A stretch of DNA of 64,000 nt from Nocardioides sp. zg-DK7169 (GCF_013155365.1 NZ_JABJRA010000009.1:62001-126000), one strand, 5' to 3'; numbered from the stretch's first letter, positions 24,080 through 33,239 are shown. Notes: generated from the sequence alone by a model not told the origin. A program made the numbers and translations.

Positions 24080-25009
24080 CTACGTGGTGCAGGGCAGCGC
24101 GGTCCCCGTCGTCGGCTGGCCGTCGGCTCCCAGCGCCGAGATCGAGGCCTCCCACGCACCCAGCAACGAGCACGTCACGTCCGTCGGTCCGTAGAACCCG
24201 GACCCGGTCTCGACGTACAGCCGGCGCACGGTCCCGGGTTGTCCCAGGCGGAAGGCGTAGCCGCCGCCGGCCACGACGAGACCGTCGATGTCCACCGACG
24301 AGTTGCCCTGGTCGGCCGGATAGAAGAACGGCGCGGTGCCACCGCAGCCGTCGCGCTCCACGAGCCTCAGGACGCTGTCGCGAAGCACCAGGTCGCCACC
24401 GTCGTAGCCCTGGAGCGCGTCGCCGTGCCAGTCCTCGCAGATGTCCGGGGACACGACCCGGACGAAGGAGCGCTGGATCACGACTCCTCCGCACGCACTC
24501 TTGCCGCCGACCCGGAAGCCTTCCGGCGTTCCGACGATCTTGACGCCGGTTGCGGTGTACCCGCCGGTTCCGATCGAGGGGACGTCACCAGAGGTCTGTT
24601 GCCCGCGGGCCGGTCGCACCGTGGTGTCGATGATGTCCAGCCCGGTCTGGCAGGTCGCGCCCGGGAAGTTCTCGATCCGTCCACCCCGGAGCTCCACGCG
24701 GCGCACGGTGACGTCGGGCGCATCGATGATCAGGTCGCCACGGACGATGCGGACGTCGCTGATCTCCGACCCGGGGTCGGTGACTCGGACGTCACCGTAG
24801 ACCGTGCGCTGTGGTGCCCATCCCCGCGGAACTCCCGTCGTGCGTGCCGTCGGGAAACCCGTCTCGGCTCTCGTCGAGATCGAGTCGGCGACGGGGTCGG
24901 GGATCGGAGCGCCCTCGGATGCGGACGCCTGGGACAGGGTCGAGAGGCTGATGATGACGACGATGGCGAGACCGCGTGCTGCGCAGGCTCGAAGCCGGTA
25001 CGGGGACAT
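24080..25009 (-). CDS. Secreted right-handed beta-helix-like protein
   Basis: 309 residues. ATG at 25009 gives a clear signal peptide: basic residues 4-11, hydrophobic core GLAIVVIISLSTL, and a cleavage region near SQASASEGAP (about residue 30). The mature part shows regularly spaced short strands (VRIVRGDLIIDAPDVTVRRV, GDALQGYDGGDLVLRDSVL, NSSVDIDGLVVAGGGYAFRL) typical of parallel beta-helix proteins such as pectate lyase-like folds. No catalytic triad can be assigned. By eye it contains more A/T-rich codons than its neighbours. It stands alone between operons B and C. Confidence 0.7.
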   Translation of the reverse strand: MSPYRLRACAARGLAIVVIISLSTLSQASASEGAPIPDPVADSISTRAETGFPTARTTGVPRGWAPQRTVYGDVRVTDPGSEISDVRIVRGDLIIDAPDVTVRRVELRGGRIENFPGATCQTGLDIIDTTVRPARGQQTSGDVPSIGTGGYTATGVKIVGTPEGFRVGGKSACGGVVIQRSFVRVVSPDICEDWHGDALQGYDGGDLVLRDSVLRLVERDGCGGTAPFFYPADQGNSSVDIDGLVVAGGGYAFRLGQPGTVRRLYVETGSGFYGPTDVTCSLLGAWEASISALGADGQPTTGTALPCTT

Positions 25010-25131
25010 GAGGTTGCCGTTCCGTTGGGGGGACCGATTGGCCACCATGACCCATGCCGCGGCCATCGCGGAACAGGTCGTAGCCAAAGTCGGGTACGCC
25101 GCACCGGGCAACGCCCCAAGTCGAGGCTGGC

Positions 25132-25419
25132 TCAGCGCCGTCCGGAGACGAACGCCGCGAGCGAGCCCAGGGTCTCGAACACCTCGCCGGTGAAGTCGTC
25201 GTCGTCGATGACGATGTCGAAGTGCTCCTCCAGCGCGCTGGCCAGCTCGACGACGGCCAGCGAGTCCAGCTCCGGCAGCTCGCCGAGCAGCTCGGTCTCG
25301 GGGCGCAGCTCCGCCTCGCGGTCCTCGATCCCGAGGGTCCTGGCGAGGACCTTGCGGACCTGCACGAAGCTGTCGGGGGCCGTCGGGGCGGTGTCGTCGG
25401 GGTGCGCGGTCTCGGTCAT
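25132..25419 (-). CDS. Acyl carrier protein
   Basis: 95 residues, acidic. The phosphopantetheine attachment site is Ser53 in ELDSLAVVELASALEE, the D-S-L motif. Helix 3 region FDIVIDDDDFTGEVFETLGS is strongly acidic, as for carrier proteins that dock to partners. ATG at 25419 follows AGGAGAGAG. It is the last gene of operon C after an AMP-ligase and a PLP decarboxylase, so it probably carries an amino acid or acyl group loaded by the ligase, rather than serving general fatty acid synthesis. Confidence 0.88.
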   Translation of the reverse strand: MTETAHPDDTAPTAPDSFVQVRKVLARTLGIEDREAELRPETELLGELPELDSLAVVELASALEEHFDIVIDDDDFTGEVFETLGSLAAFVSGRR

Positions 25420-25462
25420 GGCTCTCTCCTGGGCGGACGGGACGGGTGGACGGGTGCGGCGC

Positions 25463-26689
25463 TCAGAGGAGCACCTCGGGTGGCGCCGGGTGGCCGAGGA
25501 AGCCCAGCGGGCTGGCGCTGCGGCCGTAGGCACCGGCCTGGAACAGCACGACGAGGTCGCCGACGCGGGCGTCCGGCACGGCGACCCCGGTGCCGAGGAC
25601 GTCGAGCGGGGTGCACAGGCAGCCCACGATGTCCGCGCGCTCGCCCCGGTCCTCACCGAGGCGGTCGCCGACGACCAGCGGGTAGTTGCGGCGGATCACC
25701 TGGCCGAAGTTGCCCGAGGCCGCGAGCTGGTGGTGCATGCCCCCGTCGACGACGAGGTACGTCGTGCCGCGCGAGACCTTGCGGTCCACCACGCGGGTGA
25801 CATAGATCCCCGCCTCGCCGACCAGGAACCGGCCGAGCTCGATGACGACGTGGGCCTCGGGCAGCGCCGGGCGCACCCGCTCGGCCACGAGCCCGCGCAG
25901 CCGCTCGCCGACCGCGGTCAGGTCGAGGGGCCGGTCCTTCTCGAAATAGGGGATGCCGAAGCCGCCGCCGAGGTTGACGTAGCGGATCGGTGTGGCGGCC
26001 TTGTCGGCCAGCGCGAGCAGCAGCTCGACGGTGCGCTGCTGGGCCTCGGCGATGATCTCGGCGTGCAGGTTCTGCGAACCGGCGAAGAGGTGGAAGCCCT
26101 CGAGCCCGAGGTCGCGCTCGGCGAGCAGGTCCAGCAGGCCGGGCACCTGCTCGACGTCGACGCCGAACTGCTGGGGGCCACCGCCCATCCGCATGCCCGA
26201 TCCCTTGACCACGAAGTCCGGGTTGACCCGCACCGCGACCCGCGGGCGCACGCCGAGGCGCTCGCCGACGCCGACCACCCGGTTCGCCTCGCCGGCGGAC
26301 TCCAGCTCCACCAGGACCCCGGCGGCGACCGCCTGCTCGAGCTCGGCGTCGGTCTTGCCCGGCCCGGCGAAGCTGGTGCGCGCCGGCGCACCCGAGGCGT
26401 CCAGCGCCACGTGCATCTCCCCCGCCGACGCCACGTCGAGCCAGTCGACCAGCCCGGCGAGGTGGGCGACCACCGCCGGCATCGGGTTGGCCTTGACTGC
26501 GTACCCCAGCTCCACCTCGGGGCCGAGGGCGGCACGCAGTCGCTGCACCCGCGCGGTGATCGCGTCGCGGTCGTAGGCGAAGTACGGCGTGCTGCCGACG
26601 CGCGCGGTCAGCCGGCGCAGCGGCACGCCGCCGACGCAGAGCTCGCCGCCGACGGTGCCGAAGCGGTCGACGTGGTCCTCGGCATCCAT
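25463..26689 (-). CDS. PLP-dependent decarboxylase, alanine-racemase fold (DAP/ornithine type)
   Basis: 408 residues, fold III PLP enzyme. PLP-binding Lys66 in ELGYAVKANPMPAVV, glycine-rich phosphate loop YVNLGGGFGIPY (about 240), E-L-G-R-F in HVVIELGRFLVGEAG, and the C-terminal active-site C in DIVGCLCTPLDVLG. This subgroup is close to the decarboxylases associated with the exosortase A system (TIGR03099-like). It would decarboxylate an amino acid, free or carrier-bound. The ATG at 26689 shares a base with the ligase stop. The real substrate cannot be read from sequence; lysine biosynthesis is unlikely given its neighbours. Confidence 0.83.
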   Translation of the reverse strand: MDAEDHVDRFGTVGGELCVGGVPLRRLTARVGSTPYFAYDRDAITARVQRLRAALGPEVELGYAVKANPMPAVVAHLAGLVDWLDVASAGEMHVALDASGAPARTSFAGPGKTDAELEQAVAAGVLVELESAGEANRVVGVGERLGVRPRVAVRVNPDFVVKGSGMRMGGGPQQFGVDVEQVPGLLDLLAERDLGLEGFHLFAGSQNLHAEIIAEAQQRTVELLLALADKAATPIRYVNLGGGFGIPYFEKDRPLDLTAVGERLRGLVAERVRPALPEAHVVIELGRFLVGEAGIYVTRVVDRKVSRGTTYLVVDGGMHHQLAASGNFGQVIRRNYPLVVGDRLGEDRGERADIVGCLCTPLDVLGTGVAVPDARVGDLVVLFQAGAYGRSASPLGFLGHPAPPEVLL

Positions 26690-28263
26690 CAGGAGACCTC
26701 CTTGCGCAGCAGCACGCGGTCGAACTTGCCGTTGGGCGAGCGCGGCAGCGTGTCCAGGACGCGCACCTCCGCGGGCACCATGAAGAGCGGGAGCCGGCGA
26801 CGCAGCTCGGCCACCAGCGGACCCGTGTCGTACGCCGCGGGGTCGGGCCGGTCCGCGGGCGGGCTGAGCACCAGCACGATGCGCTGGCCGAGCCGGTCGT
26901 CCTCCACCCCGAGCGCGGCGACCTCGCCGACCAGCCCGGTCTCGTGGGCGACCTCCTCGACCTCGCTGGGGCTGACCCGGTAGCCGGAGGTCTTGATCAT
27001 GTCGTCGGAGCGGCCGACGAAGTAGAGGTAGCCCTCCTCGTCGGCGACCACCGCGTCGCCGGACCACACCGCACGCTCCGGGGTCCGCCAGGCGGCGTGC
27101 GCGTCGGGCACGGGCCGGAACCGCTCGGCGGTCCGCTCCGGGTCGTTCCAGTAGCCCTGGGCCACCAGCGGGCCGCGGTGGACCAGCTCGCCCTCCTCGC
27201 CGGGCGCCGCCGGGGTGCCGTCGGGGCGCAGCACCAGGACCTCGGCGTCCGGGACCGCGCGCCCGATCGAGTCCGGGCGCCGGTCGACCTCGGCAGGGTC
27301 GAGGTAGGTCGAGCGGAAGGCCTCGGTGAGGCCGTACATCAAGAACGGCTCGGCCTGCGGGAACAGCTCGCGCAGCCGGGCGAGCGTCGCGCGCGGCATC
27401 CGGCCGCCGGTGTTGGCGAAGTAGCGCAGCCCGGTCGCCTCCGGCGGCCACTCCACGGCGGCGAGCTGGAGCCAGAGCGGCGGCACGCAGGTCAGCCCGG
27501 TCACGCCGTGGCGGGCGCACAGCCGGACCACGTCGCGCGGCAGCAGGTAGTTGACCAGCACCACGTGGGCGCCGACCGCGAACGCCGTCGTGACCTGGCT
27601 CAGCCCGGCGTCGAAGCTCAGCGGCAGCGCCGCGAGGATGACGTCGTCGGGGCCGTTGTCGAGATAGCTGCTCACGCTCTCCGCGCCGACGACGAGGTTG
27701 CGGTGGCTCAGCACCACGCCCTTCGGGCGTCCCGTGCTGCCGGAGGTGTAGAGGATCGCCGCGAGGTCGGAGTCGACGCCGCGCGCCGGCGCGGGCACCT
27801 CGTCCCGGGCGAGCAGCGCGTCCCAGGTGCCGGTCGCCACGGTCGGCGCGTCGGCGGCGGCGCCGGATCCGCCGACGAGCACCACCGACTCCAGCGCCGG
27901 CAGTCGGTGCGCCTCCGCGGCGAGCGCACCCCACCGTGCGGGCGAGGTGACCAGGAGCCGGACGTCGCAGTCGGCCAGGACGTGGACGACCTGCTCGGCC
28001 TTGAGCAGCGGGTTGACGGGGACGAACACCGCGCCGGCGTACGACGCGGCGAAGATCGCCGCCACCGTCTCGGGACGCTTGTCGAGCAGGATCGCGACCC
28101 GGTCGCCGCGGGTCACCCCGAGGCGCCGCATCCCGGCGGCGGCCGCGCGGGCGAGACCGGCCAGCTCGGCGTAGCCGAGGGTCTGCTCGCCCGAGGTGAG
28201 GGCGGGGGCGTCCGGTCGGCGTCCGGCCTGCTCCTCGAGCAGGTCGTGCAGGTGTACTCGCAT
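26689..28263 (-). CDS. AMP-forming acyl/amino-acid ligase (ANL superfamily)
   Basis: Activates a carboxylic acid as acyl-adenylate and transfers it to CoA or a carrier protein. 524 residues. P-loop LYTSGSTGRPKGVVLSHRN (about 170-188), YGLTEAF (motif A5), SGDAVVADEEGYLYFVGRSD (motif with adenosine-binding Asp and hinge), and the catalytic Lys in PNGKFDRVLL close to the C-terminus. It resembles exosortase A-associated ligases (TIGR03098-like). It lies between a GNAT-type gene and the decarboxylase, with the carrier protein two genes on, suggesting it loads the carrier. ATG at 28263 follows GGGAG. Confidence 0.85.
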   Translation of the reverse strand: MRVHLHDLLEEQAGRRPDAPALTSGEQTLGYAELAGLARAAAAGMRRLGVTRGDRVAILLDKRPETVAAIFAASYAGAVFVPVNPLLKAEQVVHVLADCDVRLLVTSPARWGALAAEAHRLPALESVVLVGGSGAAADAPTVATGTWDALLARDEVPAPARGVDSDLAAILYTSGSTGRPKGVVLSHRNLVVGAESVSSYLDNGPDDVILAALPLSFDAGLSQVTTAFAVGAHVVLVNYLLPRDVVRLCARHGVTGLTCVPPLWLQLAAVEWPPEATGLRYFANTGGRMPRATLARLRELFPQAEPFLMYGLTEAFRSTYLDPAEVDRRPDSIGRAVPDAEVLVLRPDGTPAAPGEEGELVHRGPLVAQGYWNDPERTAERFRPVPDAHAAWRTPERAVWSGDAVVADEEGYLYFVGRSDDMIKTSGYRVSPSEVEEVAHETGLVGEVAALGVEDDRLGQRIVLVLSPPADRPDPAAYDTGPLVAELRRRLPLFMVPAEVRVLDTLPRSPNGKFDRVLLRKEVS

Positions 28264-28286
28264 CGAGGGTCTCCCTTGGCGCCCGG

Positions 28287-29186
28287 TCACCAGGCGACGA
28301 GCGTGAGCTCGCTGTAGAGGTCGTCGACCGCGGACGCCGGGACGTCGGGACCGCGGAACATCTTGGGGCGCGGGTGCTCGAGCAGCACCGAGCCCGCCGG
28401 GCGGGTGCCGAGCACGCGCAGCTCGGCCAGCGTGACGGGCAGTCCGCGGGCGAGCAGGTGGCGGCGCAGCACCCCCAGGTGGCGGGCGAGCACGTCCGGG
28501 TCGCCGACGTGCAGCAGCGTGGCGAACAGCCGCAGCCCACGGCGCCGGTCGCGGCGGTAGACCACGTAGCACTGCTCCGCCCCCGCGAGCACCAGCACGT
28601 GGTGGGCCCCGGCGGCGCCGCGGTGGTCGCGGAAGATCCGCTGCTGCTCGCCCTCGAGGCGAGCGTCGATCTCGTCGAGGTCGGTGACCACCCGGCCCCG
28701 GCCGATCCCGGGGAGGTTGGCCACGAGCGCGGTGGTGGTGTCGAGGTGCCGGAAGCCCAGGCGCTCGTTGAGCGCCACCACGCTGCCGCTCGGCGAGAGG
28801 TCGGTGAAGACGTGGCCGCGCTGGGCGAGCACGGCCCGCAGCAGCCGCAGACCCTGGCTGCGGTGCTCCTCGCGCACGCACCACGCTGCGAGGTTGCAGA
28901 AGCGCACCGGGTTGCCGGCGACCGGGCGCTCGGCGTAGAAGGCCAGCTGGGCGCCGACCACCTCCGCCTCGGGACCGTCGCCGACGCGCAGCAGGAAGCC
29001 GTGATTGGGCGCCTGGCCCGGCCAGGTGGGCACCGCGGCACTCGCCCACTGCGCCGCGCTCAGCCGCGGGTCCAGGTGGGCGTGCAGGAACGCGCCGACC
29101 TCGGGGAGGTCGGCGTCGTGGATGGGCTCGACGCGCGCCCGGCTGCGGGCACCGTCGTGGGCCCCCTCCAGCCCCTCTTTCAGCAT
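28287..29186 (-). CDS. GNAT-type acyltransferase-like protein
   Basis: 299 residues. The central region has the GNAT acetyl-CoA layout: a long strand (VRFCNLAAWCVREEHRSQGL), where R-S-Q-G-L matches the acyl-CoA loop R/Q-x-x-G-x-A/G in relaxed form, then LRAVLAQRGHVFTDL and LNERLGFRHLDTTT. The C-terminal 120 residues are a second, less clear domain. It starts operon C and could transfer the carrier-bound product to a sugar amine. ATG at 29186 is preferred over upstream candidates because the regulatory site at 29239-29256 would otherwise be inside the gene. Confidence 0.68.
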   Translation of the reverse strand: MLKEGLEGAHDGARSRARVEPIHDADLPEVGAFLHAHLDPRLSAAQWASAAVPTWPGQAPNHGFLLRVGDGPEAEVVGAQLAFYAERPVAGNPVRFCNLAAWCVREEHRSQGLRLLRAVLAQRGHVFTDLSPSGSVVALNERLGFRHLDTTTALVANLPGIGRGRVVTDLDEIDARLEGEQQRIFRDHRGAAGAHHVLVLAGAEQCYVVYRRDRRRGLRLFATLLHVGDPDVLARHLGVLRRHLLARGLPVTLAELRVLGTRPAGSVLLEHPRPKMFRGPDVPASAVDDLYSELTLVAW

Positions 29187-29238
29187 GCCGCTCAACGTAG
29201 GGAGACGCCCGGGGAGCGCTCGGACGAAGCCGCGGCGT

Positions 29239-29256
29239 GTACCCAATCGTGGGGAG
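29239..29256 (-). promoter_or_regulatory. Polysaccharide-regulon site b
   Basis: CTCCCCACGATTGGGTAC on the minus strand, 53 bp upstream of the GNAT gene at 29186 and oriented towards it. It lies in the divergent gap with the GT2 gene at 29309, so it may affect both. Confidence 0.65.
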
Positions 29257-29308
29257 GCCTCACCGTCCCGGCCCGATGACCCCTGTCCCGGTCGCCACCG
29301 TGGGGCGC

Positions 29309-30181
29309 ATGAGTGCTGTCAGTCCTGTGAGCGTCGTCATCGCGGCCCACGACGAGGAGGCCGTCATCGGCCACACCCTCGACACCCTGCTCGCCGGCGC
29401 CGCCCCGGGCGAGCTGGACGTCGTGGTCGCTGCCAACGGCTGCCGCGACCGTACGGTGCAGGTCGCCGAGCAGCGCCCCGGTGTCACGGTGGTCGAGGTC
29501 GCCCGCGCCAGCAAGACCCATGCCCTGAACGTCGCGGAACGCCTCGCCACCGGGTTCCCCCGGATCTACCTCGACGCTGACATCGCGGTGCCGGTCACCG
29601 CGGTACGCGCCCTGTGCGCCGCACTGGAGGGGCCGAGCGCACCGCTGGTCGCCGTACCGGCACGGCACCTGGAGACGCGCGGGCGGCCGTGGCCGGTCCG
29701 CGGCTACACAGCCATCCATCGCCGGCTGCCGGCCTTCGAGGAGGGTCTGTTCGGGCGCGGCATGATCGCGGTCTCCCAGGCCGGCCGGGCACGGTTCGAT
29801 GCCTTCCCCGAGGTGGTGGCCGACGACCTCTTCCTGGACTCGCTGTTCGGCGCGTCCGAGCGCGTGCAGGTCCCCGAGGTGACCACCACCGTCCAGACCC
29901 CACTGCGCACCGCCGACCTCAGCCGCCGCCTTGCCCGGGTGCGCCGCGGCAACGCGGCGCTGCGCGACCGTGTGCAGACCGAGGGCACCGGAACCGTGAG
30001 GGACGCCGACCGGTGGTCGTGGCTGCGCGACGTCGTCGTCCCGCGGCCCTGGCTGGCACCGGCCGCGCTGGTCTACGTCGCGCTGAGCGCCCGGGCGGCA
30101 CTGGAGGCCCGGCACCAACGCGGCGGCGCCGCCCCGGCCTGGGGCCGCGACGAGTCGACGCGCACCCTTCGGGCGGGCTGA
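29309..30181 (+). CDS. Family 2 glycosyltransferase
   Basis: 290 residues, GT-A fold. SPVSVVIAAHDEEAVIGHTL starts the fold, ANGCRDRTVQVAEQ is the nucleotide-binding signature, and IYLDADIAVP carries the DxD metal motif (about residues 92-94). Later acidic residues in PEVVADDLFLDSLF fit the catalytic base position (E/D-D). The C-terminal 80 residues contain a possible membrane-associated segment. ATG at 29309 is chosen over 29276 because homologous starts lie just before the first strand; neither has a clear ribosome binding site. The deacetylase gene follows 3 bp after the stop. Confidence 0.82.
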   Translation: MSAVSPVSVVIAAHDEEAVIGHTLDTLLAGAAPGELDVVVAANGCRDRTVQVAEQRPGVTVVEVARASKTHALNVAERLATGFPRIYLDADIAVPVTAVRALCAALEGPSAPLVAVPARHLETRGRPWPVRGYTAIHRRLPAFEEGLFGRGMIAVSQAGRARFDAFPEVVADDLFLDSLFGASERVQVPEVTTTVQTPLRTADLSRRLARVRRGNAALRDRVQTEGTGTVRDADRWSWLRDVVVPRPWLAPAALVYVALSARAALEARHQRGGAAPAWGRDESTRTLRAG

Positions 30182-30184
30182 GCC

Positions 30185-30853
30185 GTGGACGAGCGACGCA
30201 CCATCAACCTGTGCTTCCACGGGATCGGCACCCCGGCCCGCGACCTGGAGATCGGCGAGGCCCACTACTGGGTGCGGACCACCGTCTTCCACGCCATCCT
30301 CGACGCCGTCGCCGACGATCCGCGGGTGCGGATCAGCTTCGACGACGGCAACGCCTCCGACGCCGAGATCGCCCTCCCGGCGCTGCGCGAACGCGGACTG
30401 ACCGCGACGTTCTTCGTGCTGAGTGGTCGGCTGGACGAGCCTGGCAGTCTCAGCCGCGAGCAGGTGCTCGAGTTGCGCGACACCGGCATGGCGATCGGCA
30501 CCCACGGCCACGCGCACCGCCCGTGGCGCGGGCTGGACCCGGCCGCGACGCACGCGGAGCTCGAGGACGCACGCGAGGAGCTCGCGGAGCTGGTGGAGCA
30601 GCCCGTCGACGAGGCCGCGCTGCCGCTGGGCCGCTACGACCGCGCGCTGCTCGCCACCCTGCGGCGCCTCGGCTACGGCACCGTGCACACCAGCGACCGG
30701 CGCTGGGCCCGCGGGGACGCCTGGTTGCAGCCGCGGTTCAGCGTCCGCGACCACGACACCGTCGCGCGCCTTCAACGGGAGGTGCTGCGTCCCCCGACGC
30801 TGCCCACGCGCACCCGCGGCGAGCTGGTGGGGCTGGTCAAGCGGTTCCGCTGA
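30185..30853 (+). CDS. Polysaccharide deacetylase family (NodB domain) protein
   Basis: 222 residues. NodB motif 1 is ISFDDGNASD (catalytic base and metal Asp, about residues 50-59); motif 2 is THGHAHRPW (about 107-115), with the two metal-binding His of an H-x-x-x-H type arrangement. RYDRALLATLRRLGYGTVHT matches motif 3. No signal peptide, so it acts in the cytosol on a nucleotide-linked or lipid-linked sugar, or is exported another way. GTG at 30185 follows the GT2 stop closely. Its stop is one base from the convergent rhamnosyltransferase-like gene. Confidence 0.82.
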   Translation: MDERRTINLCFHGIGTPARDLEIGEAHYWVRTTVFHAILDAVADDPRVRISFDDGNASDAEIALPALRERGLTATFFVLSGRLDEPGSLSREQVLELRDTGMAIGTHGHAHRPWRGLDPAATHAELEDAREELAELVEQPVDEAALPLGRYDRALLATLRRLGYGTVHTSDRRWARGDAWLQPRFSVRDHDTVARLQREVLRPPTLPTRTRGELVGLVKRFR

Positions 30854-30854
30854 C

Positions 30855-31778
30855 TCAGGCCACCCACTCCGGCCCCGCGGGCCGGCGCAGCAGGCGGGGG
30901 CTCAGCAGCACCCGCACCGCGGCCCGGGCCGGGGGCCGGCCCAGGCAGGCACGGGTCGCCTCGCGCAGCACCAGCGCCGCCCACACCGCCCACGCGGCGG
31001 CCAGTCCCTGACGTCGACGGGCAAGACGTACCCGGTTCGCGGTGAGCAGCGGCCACAGCCGCGGCGAGACCCCCGAGTCCCCCTCCAGGTGCGTGGCGCG
31101 GGCGGTGGGGACGAACCGGACCACCTGCCCGGCGTCCCCGACACGCAGGTGGAAGTCGGTCTCCTCGGAGTACAGGAAGTAGGACTCGTCCCAGTCCCCG
31201 ACCCGGGCCCAGCACTCCACGTCGACCAGCTGGACCGAGCCCTCGGCCCACGCCGTGTCGCAGGGCTCGCGGTACCGGGCCTCGTCGGTGATCGTCTCGC
31301 CGAGACCGCCCAGCCTCCCCGCACGGTCGGCACCGATGACCGCGTCCGCCCAGGCGCGCAGCACCGACGGCTCGCGGCGCAGGGAGTCGATCCGCACGCC
31401 GTCGGCGTCGCGCAGCAGGGGTACGGCGACCCCGACCTCGGGCTCGCGCAGCGCGGTCAGGAGGGTCGGCACGCACCCGGCGTCGAGACGTACGTCGGGG
31501 TTGAGCACCAGCACGGCGGTGCATGCGCCGCCGGCCGCCACGGCCGCGTTGATCCCGGCCGCGTAGCCGGCGTTGCGCCCCATCTCGACCACGACCGCCT
31601 CCGGCGCCAGGTCCCGCACCACCGCGACGCTGTCGTCGTGGGAGCCGTTGTCGGCCACCGCCAGGCGCCACGGGACGGGGTCCAGCGCCGCGGGCAGGGT
31701 GGCGAGGAGGCCGGGCAGCAGATGGCCGCTGTTGAAGCTCACCACCACGACCAGCACGGTCTCGTCAGCCTCGGACAT
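30855..31778 (-). CDS. Family 2 glycosyltransferase, rhamnosyltransferase-like
   Basis: 307 residues. VLVVVVSFNSGHLLPGLLAT and AVADNGSHDDSVAVV are the typical N-terminal signatures, GRNAGYAAGINAAVAA is the N-x-G-x-A-x-G-x-N motif of rhamnosyltransferase-like GT2, and VLNPDVRLDAGCV carries the DxD-like NPDV motif. EESYFLYSEETDFHLRV-type acidic region (DESYFLYSEETDFHLR) matches the catalytic E-x-D. It is the last gene of operon D, overlapping the end of the polymerase gene by 14 bp. It probably transfers rhamnose or a related sugar to the repeat unit. Confidence 0.84.
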   Translation of the reverse strand: MSEADETVLVVVVSFNSGHLLPGLLATLPAALDPVPWRLAVADNGSHDDSVAVVRDLAPEAVVVEMGRNAGYAAGINAAVAAGGACTAVLVLNPDVRLDAGCVPTLLTALREPEVGVAVPLLRDADGVRIDSLRREPSVLRAWADAVIGADRAGRLGGLGETITDEARYREPCDTAWAEGSVQLVDVECWARVGDWDESYFLYSEETDFHLRVGDAGQVVRFVPTARATHLEGDSGVSPRLWPLLTANRVRLARRRQGLAAAWAVWAALVLREATRACLGRPPARAAVRVLLSPRLLRRPAGPEWVA

Positions 31779-33237
31779 CCGCGGGCCCTCCTGTCTGCAC
31801 CACGTGCGGTGTCTGGTCCGAGGGCTCGTCCGAGGCCCGGTACGGCGCTGGGACCGGCGTCCGCCCCACCGGGGGCACCCCGTCGGCGCGGGCCAGCCGG
31901 CGTGCCGCTCCCGCCATGCCGGCGACCAGGAACCCGATCCCGGCCGCCATCGGGAACCCCCACGCGTCGAAGGTGAACATGCCCACCGCGCCCCCGGCCA
32001 CCGAGGCGGCCAGGGCGAGCCCCAGGTGCCGTGCGCGCGGGTCCCGGGCCCGGCGCGCGCCGATCCCGTTGAGGAACGCGACGGCCAGGAAGACCAGGAC
32101 GGCGAGCAGGCCGAGGATCCCGATCTCGACGAGGAGCATCAGGTACTGGTTGTCCAGGATCCGGTAGTAGCGCGGGATGAAGGTGAACAGCCCGCGGCCG
32201 ATCAGCCAGTGGTCGGCGTAGAGGTCGAGGACGACGTCGTAGTCCGTGGTGCGGCCGGTGACGCTGGGATCGTCGAAGAGGTTGCGGAACATCGAGACGA
32301 TCGTGCCGACCAGCCCCGGGATCGCCACGCGCAGCGCGACCACGGCGACCGGGGCGAGGAGCAGCGCCCGGACCCGCCATCTGGCCGGCCAGCCGAGGAA
32401 CAGCACCAGCATCGCGACCAGGAGGGCCAGGACCGCCGAGCGCGAGATCGAGACACAGGCCCCGACGAGGATCAATACGCCCGGCAGCGCGGCGCCGCGA
32501 CGTCCCCACTGGTGGATCGTGCGGTGCAGCGCGAGCGGGAAGATGCAGGCCAGCACGACCCCGAACTCGATCGGGTGGACGGCGGTGGCGGAGACCCGGT
32601 TGAAGATGGACCGGGTCTGCGTCCCGCCGATCTCGCTGTTGGCCACCAGGCCGGGCACCGAGATGGACCCGGCGAGGTTGTGGCCGGTGATGAACTGGAG
32701 CAGCCCGACTGCCGCTATCACCGCGCCCACCCAGGTCAGCCAGGTGACCAGCCGCTCCAGGTCGCACCAGGAGCGGATGCCGTCCGCGACCACCAGGACG
32801 ATCCCGATCCAGGCGGCGAAGGCCAGCACGCCACGGTCGCCGGCACTGATCATCATCCCGGCGACGTGGCTCAACGTCTGAGGCGCCAGGGTCCACAGCT
32901 CGTCGGTCTCCTGGCGCACCGTGAGCGGGGCGTACCAACCGCGGGCGTTGCCGTTCGCATAGGCGGCGAGGACGCAGCAGACCAGCGCCAGGACCGCCAC
33001 GCGGACCGCGGTGAGCCCGCGCGTGGCGTTCTGCCCGCCCAGCGTGCTGGCGCACCACCAGACCAGCGCCGCCATGCCCCACAGGCTTGCCGGGGACCCG
33101 GCTGCGCCGAGCGGGCCGAGGACGAGCTGGGAGGGCACGCAGAGCAGCAGGACCACGTAGCCGACGGCGACGATGAGCGGCGCGTTCGCGACGCCGCGGG
33201 CGCGGGTGGTGAGGTGCCCGAGTACCCCGGCGAGCAT
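31765..33237 (-). CDS. O-antigen polymerase/ligase-like membrane protein (Wzy family)
   Basis: 490 residues with about 12 hydrophobic segments and a large extracytoplasmic loop (about 330-380), the usual Wzy/WaaL layout. The Wzy_C-type signature includes SISRSAVLALLVAMLVLFLG and HWLIGRGLFTFIPRYYRILD, where G-x-G and R/Y positions are conserved in ligases. It probably polymerises lipid-linked repeat units outside the membrane. ATG at 33237 lies two bases after the chain-length gene stop. The C-terminal 45 residues are a hydrophilic Pro-rich tail. Confidence 0.82.
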   Translation of the reverse strand: MLAGVLGHLTTRARGVANAPLIVAVGYVVLLLCVPSQLVLGPLGAAGSPASLWGMAALVWWCASTLGGQNATRGLTAVRVAVLALVCCVLAAYANGNARGWYAPLTVRQETDELWTLAPQTLSHVAGMMISAGDRGVLAFAAWIGIVLVVADGIRSWCDLERLVTWLTWVGAVIAAVGLLQFITGHNLAGSISVPGLVANSEIGGTQTRSIFNRVSATAVHPIEFGVVLACIFPLALHRTIHQWGRRGAALPGVLILVGACVSISRSAVLALLVAMLVLFLGWPARWRVRALLLAPVAVVALRVAIPGLVGTIVSMFRNLFDDPSVTGRTTDYDVVLDLYADHWLIGRGLFTFIPRYYRILDNQYLMLLVEIGILGLLAVLVFLAVAFLNGIGARRARDPRARHLGLALAASVAGGAVGMFTFDAWGFPMAAGIGFLVAGMAGAARRLARADGVPPVGRTPVPAPYRASDEPSDQTPHVVQTGGPADVRG

Positions 33238-33239
33238 CG

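Noticed and set aside
25079..25100. GTAGCCAAAGTCGGGTACGCC as a seventh main regulon site
   Set aside because: It keeps the right half (GGGTACG) but lacks the CCCC flank and points away from the nearest gene start.
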